Positions 34,793 through 42,754 of a DNA stretch of 64,000 nucleotides are shown here, in pieces. Position 1 is the first letter of the stretch, and the number at the start of each line of letters is the position of its first letter. The translations under genes were made by a program, and so were the position numbers. Below the pieces are notes generated by a model that was not told the origin of the DNA, did not search any database, and was given only the letters and a program-made list of their open reading frames with translations. Source of the DNA: Cytophagales bacterium. Its GTDB lineage: Bacteria > Pseudomonadota > Gammaproteobacteria > Burkholderiales > Burkholderiaceae_C. Where the stretch lies: positions 62,001 through 126,000 of the forward strand of contig JASGCK010000004.1 of assembly GCA_030054145.1 (NCBI GenBank), read 5' to 3'.

Positions 34793-34812
34793 ATATAAGG
34801 AATAACTGATAT
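34793..34812. promoter_or_regulatory. Predicted operator before soxR
   Basis: ATATAAG-GAATAA-CTGATAT, an inverted repeat with one mismatch and a 6-nt spacer. It begins 20 nt before the soxR ATG and has the same half-site and spacing as the perfect repeat at 36044-36063. A TATATT on the minus strand within it could be the -10 box of the sox promoter, so a bound repressor would block transcription. Confidence 0.6.
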
Positions 34813-34874
34813 TATGAACCCATCGCACACATCAAGTACCTAGGATCTTCCCTAATCAGCGCAGATGTGGACTG

Positions 34875-36017
34875 TTAATTCTGCCGCCAAGGCAAGCCAC
34901 GCAAGCGCCAGCCGCCTTTTTGTCCTCGGTGCGCTTCGCCGTCAGGATCGCCCTCAAATCCCTCAAGAATGTTGTAGGCGGTATAGCCCAAACTTTGTGC
35001 TTGCTTGGCCGCCGCAATCGAACGCACGCCCGAGCGGCAAAGCAGCATCACGGATGCGCCCGCTGGCACGGCGGCCGTCAACTCGGCATCAAAATTCGGA
35101 TTCAGCGCCATACTAGGCCACGTCTTCCATTCAATACCCAAAGCATCGGGCACAAAACCGACCCACGCGCGCTCGGCATCGGTGCGAATATCCACTAAAA
35201 CGGCATTGCCGCTGAGCATCCACTGATGCGCCAGTTCGGCTGAAATATCGCCAGCATAGCCAGCGGAGGGCTGAATGGCATAAATCATCGTATCGTTAGC
35301 TCCTGCATCGTGGCGAACACCCAGCATCAAATTAGCGGGGACGGCCTGATCGATTAAATGTGGCTTGGGCAAATGCAGTGCATTCATCAACGCCACAAAA
35401 GAGGCTTTGCTGCGGCGCTCGCCGTGCTCATTGTTCAACCTCGGATTGTGCTGTTTTTCATAACCGACGCTGGACTGAGTTTGACCTTTGTAATCGTGCG
35501 CAGGCCACACAATGGTGTCGTCTGGCAACTGAAACAAAATGAGTGTGATGCTGTCGTAGAGCGCTTCTGCGCTGCCCGATTGAAAATCGGTTCGTCCGCA
35601 GCCGCCAATGAGCAGCGTATCGCCCGTGAAGACATGATTGCGCCAGACAAACGACATACTGCCCGCCGTATGCCCCGAGGTGTGCAGCGCCTCGATTTTT
35701 TCAGTGCCAAATTCAAGTACATCGCCGTCCTTCAATTGGATAGCCGCAGGCAAGACGTTGCAATACATGGGCGTGGCCGCAATCGCTCCCGTATGCTCAA
35801 TCAAGGCTCCCGCGCTAGTGATGTGATCCGCGTGCGCATGGGTTTCCATCACGTATTTGAGCCGAAGCCCATATTGCTTGAGCACGCTCAGATCACGCGC
35901 CAGCTGCGAATCAACAGGATCAATCATGATCGCCTCGCGGCTCACCTCATCAAAGATCACATAGGTGTAAGTCCAAGTAGCGGGATCGAAAAGTTGAAGA
36001 GGGGAGAATGGAGCCAT
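34875..36017 (-). CDS. Persulfide dioxygenase-rhodanese fusion
   Basis: A 380-residue two-domain protein. Residues ~1-235 are a metallo-beta-lactamase fold of the ETHE1/persulfide dioxygenase group (HAHADHITSA, SGHTAGSMS, FTGDTLLIGGCGRTDFQ). Residues ~270-380 are a rhodanese domain (LVDIRTDAERAWVG) with the active-site Cys in LLCRSGVRS. It would oxidise glutathione persulfide to sulfite and move sulfane sulfur in the cytoplasm. Natural fusions of this kind are known in Burkholderiales. The ATG at 36017 has AAGG 5 nt upstream; the frame reaching 36071 crosses the operator and is rejected. It lies upstream of soxR on the same strand. Confidence 0.9.
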   Translation of the reverse strand: MAPFSPLQLFDPATWTYTYVIFDEVSREAIMIDPVDSQLARDLSVLKQYGLRLKYVMETHAHADHITSAGALIEHTGAIAATPMYCNVLPAAIQLKDGDVLEFGTEKIEALHTSGHTAGSMSFVWRNHVFTGDTLLIGGCGRTDFQSGSAEALYDSITLILFQLPDDTIVWPAHDYKGQTQSSVGYEKQHNPRLNNEHGERRSKASFVALMNALHLPKPHLIDQAVPANLMLGVRHDAGANDTMIYAIQPSAGYAGDISAELAHQWMLSGNAVLVDIRTDAERAWVGFVPDALGIEWKTWPSMALNPNFDAELTAAVPAGASVMLLCRSGVRSIAAAKQAQSLGYTAYNILEGFEGDPDGEAHRGQKGGWRLRGLPWRQN

Positions 36018-36043
36018 AAAAACCTTAAAAACAAAAATAAACA

Positions 36044-36063
36044 ATATAAGCAAATACTTATAT
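36044..36063. promoter_or_regulatory. Predicted operator between persulfide dioxygenase and TSUP genes
   Basis: ATATAAGCAAATACTTATAT is a perfect 7-bp inverted repeat with a 6-nt spacer in the 80-nt divergent gap. The same half-site and spacing occur upstream of soxR, which suggests control by the same ArsR-type repressor. Confidence 0.65.
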
Positions 36064-36097
36064 AGAATCATCGTATCACAAACCCATCCATCACATC

Positions 36098-36937
36098 ATG
36101 TCATTCGCTACACTTTTTACGCCAGAGATCATCGCCTTAGGTCTTGCGATTGGCGTTGTGCTGGGGGCTACGGGCGCAGGCGGCGGTATTTTTTCTGTGC
36201 CACTTTTGACGATAACCTTGCATTTAACCGTTAATCAAGCAAGTCCTATTGCCCTGCTGGCGGTAACGGTTGCGTCAGGCGTCGCCGCCATCTTGGGGCT
36301 GATCGAGGGCATTGTTCGCTATAAAGCGGCGGTGTTAATGGCCACCGTTGGACTTTGTCTCTCACCCATTGGCTTTGCCTTAGCGCGGCAATTACCCAAC
36401 ACGCCGCTGGTTCTATTATTTGTTGCGCTCTTGATTTGGGTCGCTATTCGGATGTGGCGTAAAACGGTTGATACGGAAGTCGCATCGTTATCCGCCGATC
36501 AAGCCTCGGCTGAGTTTCCTTGTACACAAAGCGCCGCAACTGGAAAATTTATTTGGACGCTACCTTGCGCCAGGGCACTCATCCTAACGGGCGGCGTGGC
36601 AGGTTTTTTATCGGGGCTTATTGGTGTTGGCGGTGGCTTCATTATTGTTCCTTCACTCAGGGCGCATACCAATTTAGTGATGCGCTCGGTGGTTGCCACT
36701 TCTTTGGCTGTGATTGCTTTGGTCTCTGCGGGCGGTGTCATTGTTGCCGCCAATCAAGGCTCGCTGGATTGGCTCATTGCGCTGCCCTTTGCAATGGGAA
36801 CGATACTGGGTATGCTCGCGGGGCGATTTGTCGGTAAACATTTGAGTCAACAAACGCTGTCGCGCGGCTTTGCGATTCTTGCCTTACTGGCGGCCGCACT
36901 CATGCTGCAAAAACTTTTCTTTCACTCACTCAACTGA
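36098..36937 (+). CDS. TSUP (TauE/SafE) sulfite/sulfur-compound exporter
   Basis: A 279-residue membrane protein with eight or so hydrophobic segments in two repeated halves. Each half carries the family motif: GATGAGGGIFSVPLL near residue 25 and LIGVGGGFIIVPSL near 180. TSUP proteins move small organo- or oxosulfur anions such as sulfite. The position divergent to the persulfide dioxygenase, whose product is sulfite, supports sulfite export. It is followed 6 nt later by the YeeE/YedE pair. Confidence 0.87.
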   Translation: MSFATLFTPEIIALGLAIGVVLGATGAGGGIFSVPLLTITLHLTVNQASPIALLAVTVASGVAAILGLIEGIVRYKAAVLMATVGLCLSPIGFALARQLPNTPLVLLFVALLIWVAIRMWRKTVDTEVASLSADQASAEFPCTQSAATGKFIWTLPCARALILTGGVAGFLSGLIGVGGGFIIVPSLRAHTNLVMRSVVATSLAVIALVSAGGVIVAANQGSLDWLIALPFAMGTILGMLAGRFVGKHLSQQTLSRGFAILALLAAALMLQKLFFHSLN

Positions 36938-36943
36938 TGCGCT

Positions 36944-37360
36944 ATGTCTCTTAACTCCTATATCCCCTCCTTGGCAGGCGGCATTTTGATTGGACTTGCC
37001 AGCTGGCTCGTGCTTGCCAGTCTTGGCCGCGTAACGGGCATTAGCGGCATTGCCAGTACGGCATTGTTTGAACGCCCTCATGCAGACAGTTACGCTGACG
37101 CATGGCGCTGGTTTTTCTTAGTGGGACTCATCTTTGGCGGTGCGCTCTTTGCCGCATGGCTGCATACACCTCCTGCCGCGCTGCGCTCACCTTGGCTACT
37201 GATTGTGGCTGGATTGCTGGTTGGCTTTGGCACCGTCATTGGCTCTGGTTGCACCAGCGGGCACGGCGTTTGCGGCATCGGGCGGCGCTCGGTGCGCTCG
37301 TTGCTTGCCACGTGTACGTTTATGGCAGCGGGCGTTTTAACGGTTTGGATTATGAAATGA
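36944..37360 (+). CDS. YeeE/YedE-family transporter, first half
   Basis: A 138-residue membrane protein with about four spans, the N-terminal half of a YeeE/YedE (sulfur transport) protein split into two genes. The conserved motif GSGCTSGHGVCGIGRRS near residue 103 holds the Cys thought to pass sulfur or thiosulfate along the channel in the family. Its stop overlaps the next start (ATGA), consistent with a heterodimer with the following protein. Confidence 0.86.
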   Translation: MSLNSYIPSLAGGILIGLASWLVLASLGRVTGISGIASTALFERPHADSYADAWRWFFLVGLIFGGALFAAWLHTPPAALRSPWLLIVAGLLVGFGTVIGSGCTSGHGVCGIGRRSVRSLLATCTFMAAGVLTVWIMK

Positions 37361-37800
37361 AAAATATCATCGCTCTCATCAGTGGTCTCATCTTTGCACT
37401 TGGGTTGGTGCTCTCAGGCATGACGCAGCCTGCCAAGGTCATCGGATTTTTAGACATCACGGGCAACTGGGATCCCTCGCTTGCCTTTGTGATGGGTGGC
37501 GCTGTGCTGATCACTTTGATCGCCTTTGCCATAACGACGCGCGCGGGTAAACGCCCTTGGTTTGCCGATAAGTTCGAGCTGCCCACACGCACAGACATCG
37601 ACGTTCGCTTAATCGGCGGATCCGCGCTCTTTGGTATCGGCTGGGCGCTGGTGGGCTATTGCCCAGGCCCTGCGTTTGCATCGCTTTTAGTTGGCGGCAC
37701 GGATATCGTTATTTTTATGCTGGCAATGATGGGCGGAATGTACCTTGCCAAACGGATAAGCGGGAAATCACCCATCACAAAACGTTCGGATAAGCGTTAA
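37357..37800 (+). CDS. YeeE/YedE-family transporter, second half (DUF6691 type)
   Basis: A 147-residue membrane protein with about four spans and the motif GWALVGYCPGPAFASLL, the counterpart of the Cys motif in the first half. The ATG at 37357 overlaps the previous stop; a longer frame beginning at 37102 is out of frame with the first gene and is a shadow upstream. Such pairs lie beside sulfide-responsive regulators and persulfide dioxygenases in many proteobacteria, and probably import or export a sulfur species. Confidence 0.86.
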   Translation: MKNIIALISGLIFALGLVLSGMTQPAKVIGFLDITGNWDPSLAFVMGGAVLITLIAFAITTRAGKRPWFADKFELPTRTDIDVRLIGGSALFGIGWALVGYCPGPAFASLLVGGTDIVIFMLAMMGGMYLAKRISGKSPITKRSDKR

Positions 37801-37811
37801 ACTCGAAGCCC

Positions 37812-38420
37812 ATGCTGATTTCAAACACCCTCCTTCGCGCTAGCCTATGCTGCTCAATGCTTGCAGGAGCAATGCCCTTGCAAGCCGCGCCTGATATGCC
37901 CGCCAAGGCTGTGCCTCTTAGCAAAAGCGCTCAGGCAAACAGCGATGAGTTAGATCAGTTATTGGTTGCACGTGGATTGATCGAAAAAGTCCAGCAAGTT
38001 GGCAATGCCGCCGCCTCTCATGTTGATAATGCCGCTGCCGCCGCTGGCGATATTGTTTTAAGCGCTATGGGCTTTTTGGGACTGCCCTACAAACGCGGTG
38101 GCAACTCATTTGAAACTGGATTTGATTGCAGCGGCTTTGTCAAAGCGCTCTACGCGCAAACCTTGGGTAAGGTGCTGCCCCGTAGCGCTGCCGAGCAAGC
38201 GGCGCAAACCACCACCATCACCAAAGACGAACTCCAACCTGGCGACCTCGTGTTCTTTAACACCATGCGCCGCGCCTTTAGCCATGTGGGTATTTACATT
38301 GGCGAAGGCAAATTTATTCATTCACCCAAACCAGGCGCACAAGTTCGCATCGAAAATATGCAGGCTAATTATTGGGATAAGCGCTATGACGGCGCAAGGC
38401 GCGTTGAGAGCAATCCTTAA
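37812..38420 (+). CDS. NlpC/P60-family peptidoglycan hydrolase
   Basis: A 202-residue secreted cell-wall peptidase (C40 family). Signal peptide about 1-25 (MPLQAA), a helical linker rich in Ala, then the NlpC/P60 domain from about residue 80. The catalytic Cys106 lies in FDCSGFVKALY and the His in FSHVGIYIGEG, with HSPKPG closing the fold. It would cleave peptide cross-links (D-Glu-mDAP). It starts 11 nt after the transporter gene with no clear ribosome-binding site of its own. Confidence 0.88.
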   Translation: MLISNTLLRASLCCSMLAGAMPLQAAPDMPAKAVPLSKSAQANSDELDQLLVARGLIEKVQQVGNAAASHVDNAAAAAGDIVLSAMGFLGLPYKRGGNSFETGFDCSGFVKALYAQTLGKVLPRSAAEQAAQTTTITKDELQPGDLVFFNTMRRAFSHVGIYIGEGKFIHSPKPGAQVRIENMQANYWDKRYDGARRVESNP

Positions 38421-38446
38421 AGAGCGCGGGTTCTTCGTTTCTTTCT

Positions 38447-38923
38447 TTGAGCGTTCTATGTGCGCTTGCTCCGCCTCAAGCGCCAGCGCATGGCGTAGTC
38501 ATTCCACCAGCTTGGTCAAATCCAGTTGCTCCCGCTGGGTTCGAGGCTTCCACATTGACGCGGTGGTGGGACAACTTTAACGATCCGCTTCTTGCTAGAT
38601 TAGAGAGCCAAGCACTACAGGCCAACACGACCGTGCAGATTGCACAGGCGGCGCTGCGCCGTGCTAGAGCGATGCGTGACGTAGCCGCAGGCGGCTTGTT
38701 GCCTAGTGTTGACGACGCAGGCATCACCACAACGGTTAAAAGCCGTATGTTCGAAGACAAAACTGTCTCAGGCCTGTCGATTAGCGTGGAGACACTGAAC
38801 GGCACGGTGCAACTCTCTGGATTTGCAAAAACCTACACGGAAAAAATGCAGGCAGAAACCATTGCTCGCGGTGTCAACAACGTCAAATCAGTACGCAACG
38901 ATATCATCGTCCGCCCACTCTGA
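38447..38923 (+). pseudogene. Chimeric ORF: outer-membrane channel N-terminus joined to a BON domain
   Basis: The 158-codon frame joins two unrelated families. About residues 18-87 (IPPAWSNPVAP, RWWDNFNDPLLARLESQAL, QAALRRARAMR, GGLLPS) match the start of NodT/TolC-type outer-membrane efflux lipoproteins. From about residue 88 (VDDAGITTTVKSRMF, SVETLNGTVQLSGF, VKSVRNDIIVRP) it is a complete BON domain of the kind usually following its own signal peptide. The only start available is a TTG without ribosome-binding site, and the channel part lost its signal peptide start and barrel. A deletion joining two genes explains it best. A short exported BON protein is still possible if a start exists upstream. 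Confidence 0.65.
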
Positions 38924-38988
38924 AGTCGTGATCGGGACCGCCACCGCGCTCATTGCGGTAATTGGGGACACTTTGCATAACCTCATTT

Positions 38989-39079
38989 CCGTTCGGGCTG
39001 AGCCTGTTGAAGTCAAAGCAAATCAAACACTTACCCTTGGATAAGCTCTGAGCAATCGGGTTATGCTGAGAATCCTTAA
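38989..39079. repeat. Dispersed palindromic repeat upstream of the riboswitch
   Basis: Arms CCGTTCGGGCTGAGC (38989) and GCTCTGAGCAATCGG (39044) could pair. They are followed by GTTATGCTGAGAATCCTTAA, the same tail found in repeat copies A and C (GTTATGCAGAGAGTCCTTA). This lies in the 490-nt gene-free gap before btuB, which otherwise holds the cobalamin riboswitch. Confidence 0.6.
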
Positions 39080-39111
39080 GTTCTGATACGTGTTTTAGGG
39101 TTAGACTCACT

Positions 39112-39320
39112 AGGTTGGTGCTCGCGCTGTGGTTCACATAGCGCAGTTCAACGGGAAGCAGGAGAGAAGGTCACATCAAGCCAACTTAACCTGCGCTGCC
39201 CCCGCAACGGTAAGTGGACGAATCCGCAAGGATTTAGCTCCCATCACAGCCACTGAGTGCCTTGAACAAGCGCTTGGGAAGGCGATGGGAGTCGCGCCAC
39301 CAGCCCGGATACCGGCCAAC
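39112..39320 (+). promoter_or_regulatory. Cobalamin riboswitch controlling btuB and the cob operon
   Basis: All family landmarks are present in order: AACGGGAA (39150 region), CTGCCCCCGCAACGG (39196-39210), GCCACTG (39249-39255), GGGAAGGC (39276-39283) and the B12 box CAGCCCGGATACCGGCC (39301-39317). P1 is GTTGG (39114-39118) with CCAAC (39316-39320). A hairpin follows at 39327-39354 whose 3' arm GCACCAAC can pair instead with GTTGGTGC at 39114-39121, and another (39368-39387) lies before the btuB ATG. When adenosylcobalamin or a related corrinoid binds, expression of the operon should fall. Confidence 0.93.
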
Positions 39321-39413
39321 AAAGTATTGGTGCGTCTTGTTACAAGCGCACCAACATTTCGCTCATGCACTGGCGGGAATCCCAGTGAGAGCCTTTGTTT
39401 TGGGTTGATTCAA

Positions 39414-41255
39414 ATGCGAAAACTTCACGCGCTTCGGCTTTTGTCCGCGCTTATCTATGCTCCCCTATTGCTTTCGGCCGTCTATGCGCAATCAGCGCCT
39501 GTAGACGTTCCAGCGCTCGGCGAAATTGTGGTGACGGCGACCCGTATGCCGCAGCCGTTGGCCGACTTGGTGGCCGATGTCACGATCATTGACCGCACAA
39601 CCATTCAAAGCAGCGGGGCGACTGGCGTAGCGGATGTGCTGGCCCGCGTGCCCGGTGTCCAGATTAGCCGCTCAGGCAACGTGGGCTCTCCAACCAATGT
39701 GTTTTTGCGTGGTGCGGAGTCGCGCTACACAGCGGTTTTTATCGATGGCGTGCGGGTTGATTCGCAGTCCACTGGCGGTGCCAGCTGGCAGACGATTCCG
39801 TTGGCGCAAATTGACCGCATCGAGGTGCTGCGCGGCCCAGCCGCTGCAGTGTATGGCTCGGATGCGATCGGCGGCGTGATTCAGCTGTTTACCCTCAAAG
39901 GTGACGGCGCGTTGACACCCTCGATTGGTATGGGACTGGGTACTTACAACACGAAAAAGGTAGATGCGGCATTCGATGGCTCAAGCGGAGCGATTGATTA
40001 CTCGTTCGGGTTTGCCAAAGAGTCCAGCACTAGTTTTGACTCTCAGTCGGGCACCACTCACAATCCAGACAAGGACGGCTACCGCCGTGAATCAGCGAAC
40101 GCTAAGCTGGGCTTGCAGATCAGCAAGGCGCAGCGTGTCGAACTTTCGGCTCTAACGAGTGACGTTAACTCGCAGTACGATGCTTACGGCTTTAATCCTG
40201 CGAGACCAGTGGACGACCACAGTCGCCTCAAGCTGACCGCTGTCGGGCTGAACTGGCTGTCGCAATGGCGCGATACATACAGTTCGCGACTGAGCGTCAC
40301 CGATTCGCGTGACCGCTACGAAACCACCCCCTCTTACTACCTAACCGAGACGAATCTGCGCAGCTACCTGTTGCAAAATAAGTTCCAGCTGGGCGAGCAT
40401 CTGCTGACGGTAACGCTTGAGCGGCGAGAAGACCACCTAAGCAATACGCCAATCAATGCGAATCGCTCGCAGGGTGCGCTGGCCTTGGGTTACGGTTGGA
40501 CAAACCAGCGCCACACGCTACAGCTCAACCTGCGACGAGACCAGGACAGCGCCTTTGGTGGTTTCACGACTGGCAGCGCGGCCTATGGCTTTGCCCTCTC
40601 GCCGCAGTGGCGTGCCACCGCCTCTGCGGCTACGGCTTTCCGTGCGCCTACGCTGTACCAGCTTTTCAGCGAGTACGGCGTGTCCATCTTGCAGCCCGAA
40701 ACCAGCAGGAATCTTGAGCTTGGCCTGCGCTATGCGCAGGGTGCCAGTCGATTCAGTGTCGTGGCCTACCGCAACCTGCTCAGCAACCTGATCAACTTCG
40801 GAACGGCAGGAGCTTGTACTTCCAGTTACGGTTGCTACGCCAACACGGCGCAAGCTGAATACACGGGCGTGACGGTCTCAGGCGAGCAACAACTGGGTCA
40901 GGTGAATCTTCATGCCTCGCTGGATCTGCAAGACCCACGTAATCTAGCCACAGGTCATCTACTGGTACGCCGTGCGCACCAGTACGGCAATGTGGGCGCC
41001 CAGACCCATATCGCCGCATGGACTGTGGGCACCGAAGCCCAGTTCAGTAGCTATCGCTATGACGATGCGGCCAACAAAACGCGCTTAGGCGGCTACAGCT
41101 TGATCAACCTTTACGCCAGTACCCCACTTATCAGAGATTGGACGTTTCTCGTTCGTGTCAACAACCTAACGGACAAGGACTACCAGTTGGCCAATACCTA
41201 CACGACTCCTGGCCGTTCTTTTTACTTCGGGCTGCGGTGGGCACCGCCTCGCTGA
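39414..41255 (+). CDS. btuB: TonB-dependent cobalamin/corrinoid receptor BtuB
   Basis: Outer-membrane receptor of 613 residues. Signal peptide about 1-25 (ending VYAQ), TonB-box-like GEIVVTATRM, plug domain with RVPGVQISRSG and VFIDGVRVDSQ and VLRGPAAAVYGSDAIGGV, then a 22-strand barrel ending in FYFGLRWAPP with a C-terminal aromatic pattern. The ATG at 39414 starts the signal peptide; a longer frame from 39129 would translate the riboswitch. The riboswitch and following cob genes make cobalamin or cobinamide the likely substrate. Confidence 0.93.
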   Translation: MRKLHALRLLSALIYAPLLLSAVYAQSAPVDVPALGEIVVTATRMPQPLADLVADVTIIDRTTIQSSGATGVADVLARVPGVQISRSGNVGSPTNVFLRGAESRYTAVFIDGVRVDSQSTGGASWQTIPLAQIDRIEVLRGPAAAVYGSDAIGGVIQLFTLKGDGALTPSIGMGLGTYNTKKVDAAFDGSSGAIDYSFGFAKESSTSFDSQSGTTHNPDKDGYRRESANAKLGLQISKAQRVELSALTSDVNSQYDAYGFNPARPVDDHSRLKLTAVGLNWLSQWRDTYSSRLSVTDSRDRYETTPSYYLTETNLRSYLLQNKFQLGEHLLTVTLERREDHLSNTPINANRSQGALALGYGWTNQRHTLQLNLRRDQDSAFGGFTTGSAAYGFALSPQWRATASAATAFRAPTLYQLFSEYGVSILQPETSRNLELGLRYAQGASRFSVVAYRNLLSNLINFGTAGACTSSYGCYANTAQAEYTGVTVSGEQQLGQVNLHASLDLQDPRNLATGHLLVRRAHQYGNVGAQTHIAAWTVGTEAQFSSYRYDDAANKTRLGGYSLINLYASTPLIRDWTFLVRVNNLTDKDYQLANTYTTPGRSFYFGLRWAPPR

Positions 41256-41258
41256 CCG

Positions 41259-41858
41259 ATGGTTGAGCGTATGTGTATGCATCAAGAACTGTCTATCGCG
41301 CGCAGCGAATTCATCCTCGGCGGTCAAAAGAGCGGTAAGTCAAGGCGAGCCGAAATACTGGCGCAGCAGTGGCTTGACCTGTCAACACAGCATGGTGCCG
41401 TATTGATCGCCACCGCTCAGCCTTGGGACGAAGAAATGCGTGTGCGCATAGCCCGCCATCAGGCCGACCGCGTGCAGCGTGTGCCCCATATGCAAACCAT
41501 TGAAGAACCCTTGGCTTTGGCGCAGACCCTGGCCGATCACAGCCGTCCCGACGTGCTGCTGGTGGTCGATTGCTTAACCTTGTGGCTGACCAATGGCATG
41601 ATGTCCATGCACCCGCAAGCAGGCGCGGAGTTTGATGTCGATAGTCAGGTATCTGCCTTGACAGAGTCGATTGCCGTAGCCACCGGCCCCGTGGTATTGG
41701 TGGGCAATGAAATTGGCATGGGTGTGATCCCTATGGGCGCGGAGGTTCGCGCTTTTGTCGATGCACTGGGCAGGCTCAACCAGCGCGTAGCCCAGGCGTG
41801 TGCGCGTGTCACCTGGATGGCTGCTGGCCTACCCCTGACTTTGAAAGCAGCCCCTTGA
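41259..41858 (+). CDS. cobU: Adenosylcobinamide kinase / guanylyltransferase
   Basis: A 199-residue bifunctional enzyme that phosphorylates adenosylcobinamide and transfers GMP to it. The P-loop GGQKSGKSR is near residue 21; VDCLTLWLTN and GNEIGMGVIPM are family motifs. Three ATGs (41259, 41271, 41277) could start it; 41259 is 3 nt after the btuB stop. Its TGA overlaps the TTG start of the next gene. Confidence 0.93.
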   Translation: MVERMCMHQELSIARSEFILGGQKSGKSRRAEILAQQWLDLSTQHGAVLIATAQPWDEEMRVRIARHQADRVQRVPHMQTIEEPLALAQTLADHSRPDVLLVVDCLTLWLTNGMMSMHPQAGAEFDVDSQVSALTESIAVATGPVVLVGNEIGMGVIPMGAEVRAFVDALGRLNQRVAQACARVTWMAAGLPLTLKAAP

Positions 41859-42754
41859 AACGCCATTACTTTTCTTGGCTGCTTTTGCTGTTGCAATCAT
41901 TGGCAGCGCAATCATTGGCAGCGCAAGCAGTGGCAGTCGTGGATGACCGCGGTTTTCGCACCACTTTGCCCCATGCGCCGCAGCGCATCGTTAGCCTGTT
42001 ACCGTCCTTAACCGAGTCGATTTGCGAACTCGGTTTTTGCCAGCGCTTGGTGGGCGTGGATCGCTATTCCAACTTTCCCGCCAGTGTGCAAAACCTGCCC
42101 CAACTCGGTGGTGGTCTGGACCCAAATATTGAAGCGATTGTGGCGCTCAAGCCGGATCTGGTGGTCATGGCGGCATCGTCGCGTGCGGGTGAGCGCTTGC
42201 GCGCACTAGGTTTGAATGTGGTGGCACTGGAGCCCAAGACCCATGCCGATGTGCAGCGCGTCTTGCACAAACTTGGTCAGTTGCTTGAAGCGCCCGATGT
42301 CGACAAAATCTGGCGTGCCATCGATGCAGGGGTGTCGGCCGCCGCCCAATCGCTGCCGCCTTCGGCGCTCGGGACACGGGTGTATTTCGAAGTCAATCCC
42401 AGCCCTTATGGCGCGGGCGAGACCTCTTTTATTGGCGAGACACTGATCCGCCTGAGAGCCAAAAACATCATCTCCGCCAAGCTGGGGCCCTTCCCCAAAC
42501 TCAACCCCGAATTGATTGTCCGCGCCAACCCAGATCTCATCATGGTCGGTGACAGCAGCGCTCGGGCAATGCTACAGCGCCCAGGCTGGTCTGCCATGCG
42601 CGCCGTGCGTGAACAACGCGTGTGCGCGTTTTCACCCGCGCAGTCCGATGTGTTGGTACGCCCTGGCCCGCGCATGGCCGAGGCTGCACGCTTAATGGCC
42701 GCGTGCCTCAGCGAAAAATCGCCCGGCTTTAGCCCGCGCAAGGTACAGCCATGA
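41855..42754 (+). CDS. btuF: Cobalamin ABC transporter periplasmic binding protein BtuF
   Basis: Helical-backbone metal/corrinoid-binding protein, about 299 residues. The signal peptide carries a 15-bp tandem duplication (QSLAAQSLAAQ). The mature part has RIVSLLPSLTESICELG, LVGVDRYSNFP and LKPDLVVMAASS, typical of BtuF/FecB-type proteins. No ATG fits: the start is best read as the TTG at 41855, which overlaps the cobU stop (TTGA); a longer frame overlaps cobU too far. It delivers corrinoid to BtuC. Confidence 0.88.
   Translation: MKRHYFSWLLLLLQSLAAQSLAAQAVAVVDDRGFRTTLPHAPQRIVSLLPSLTESICELGFCQRLVGVDRYSNFPASVQNLPQLGGGLDPNIEAIVALKPDLVVMAASSRAGERLRALGLNVVALEPKTHADVQRVLHKLGQLLEAPDVDKIWRAIDAGVSAAAQSLPPSALGTRVYFEVNPSPYGAGETSFIGETLIRLRAKNIISAKLGPFPKLNPELIVRANPDLIMVGDSSARAMLQRPGWSAMRAVREQRVCAFSPAQSDVLVRPGPRMAEAARLMAACLSEKSPGFSPRKVQP

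Noticed and set aside
38447..38710. Outer-membrane channel partner for the RND pump
   Set aside because: Only about 70 residues of the channel family remain and there is no barrel or signal peptide start.
39129..39413. Longer BtuB N-terminus
   Set aside because: This frame runs through the conserved riboswitch and would put 95 residues before the signal peptide.
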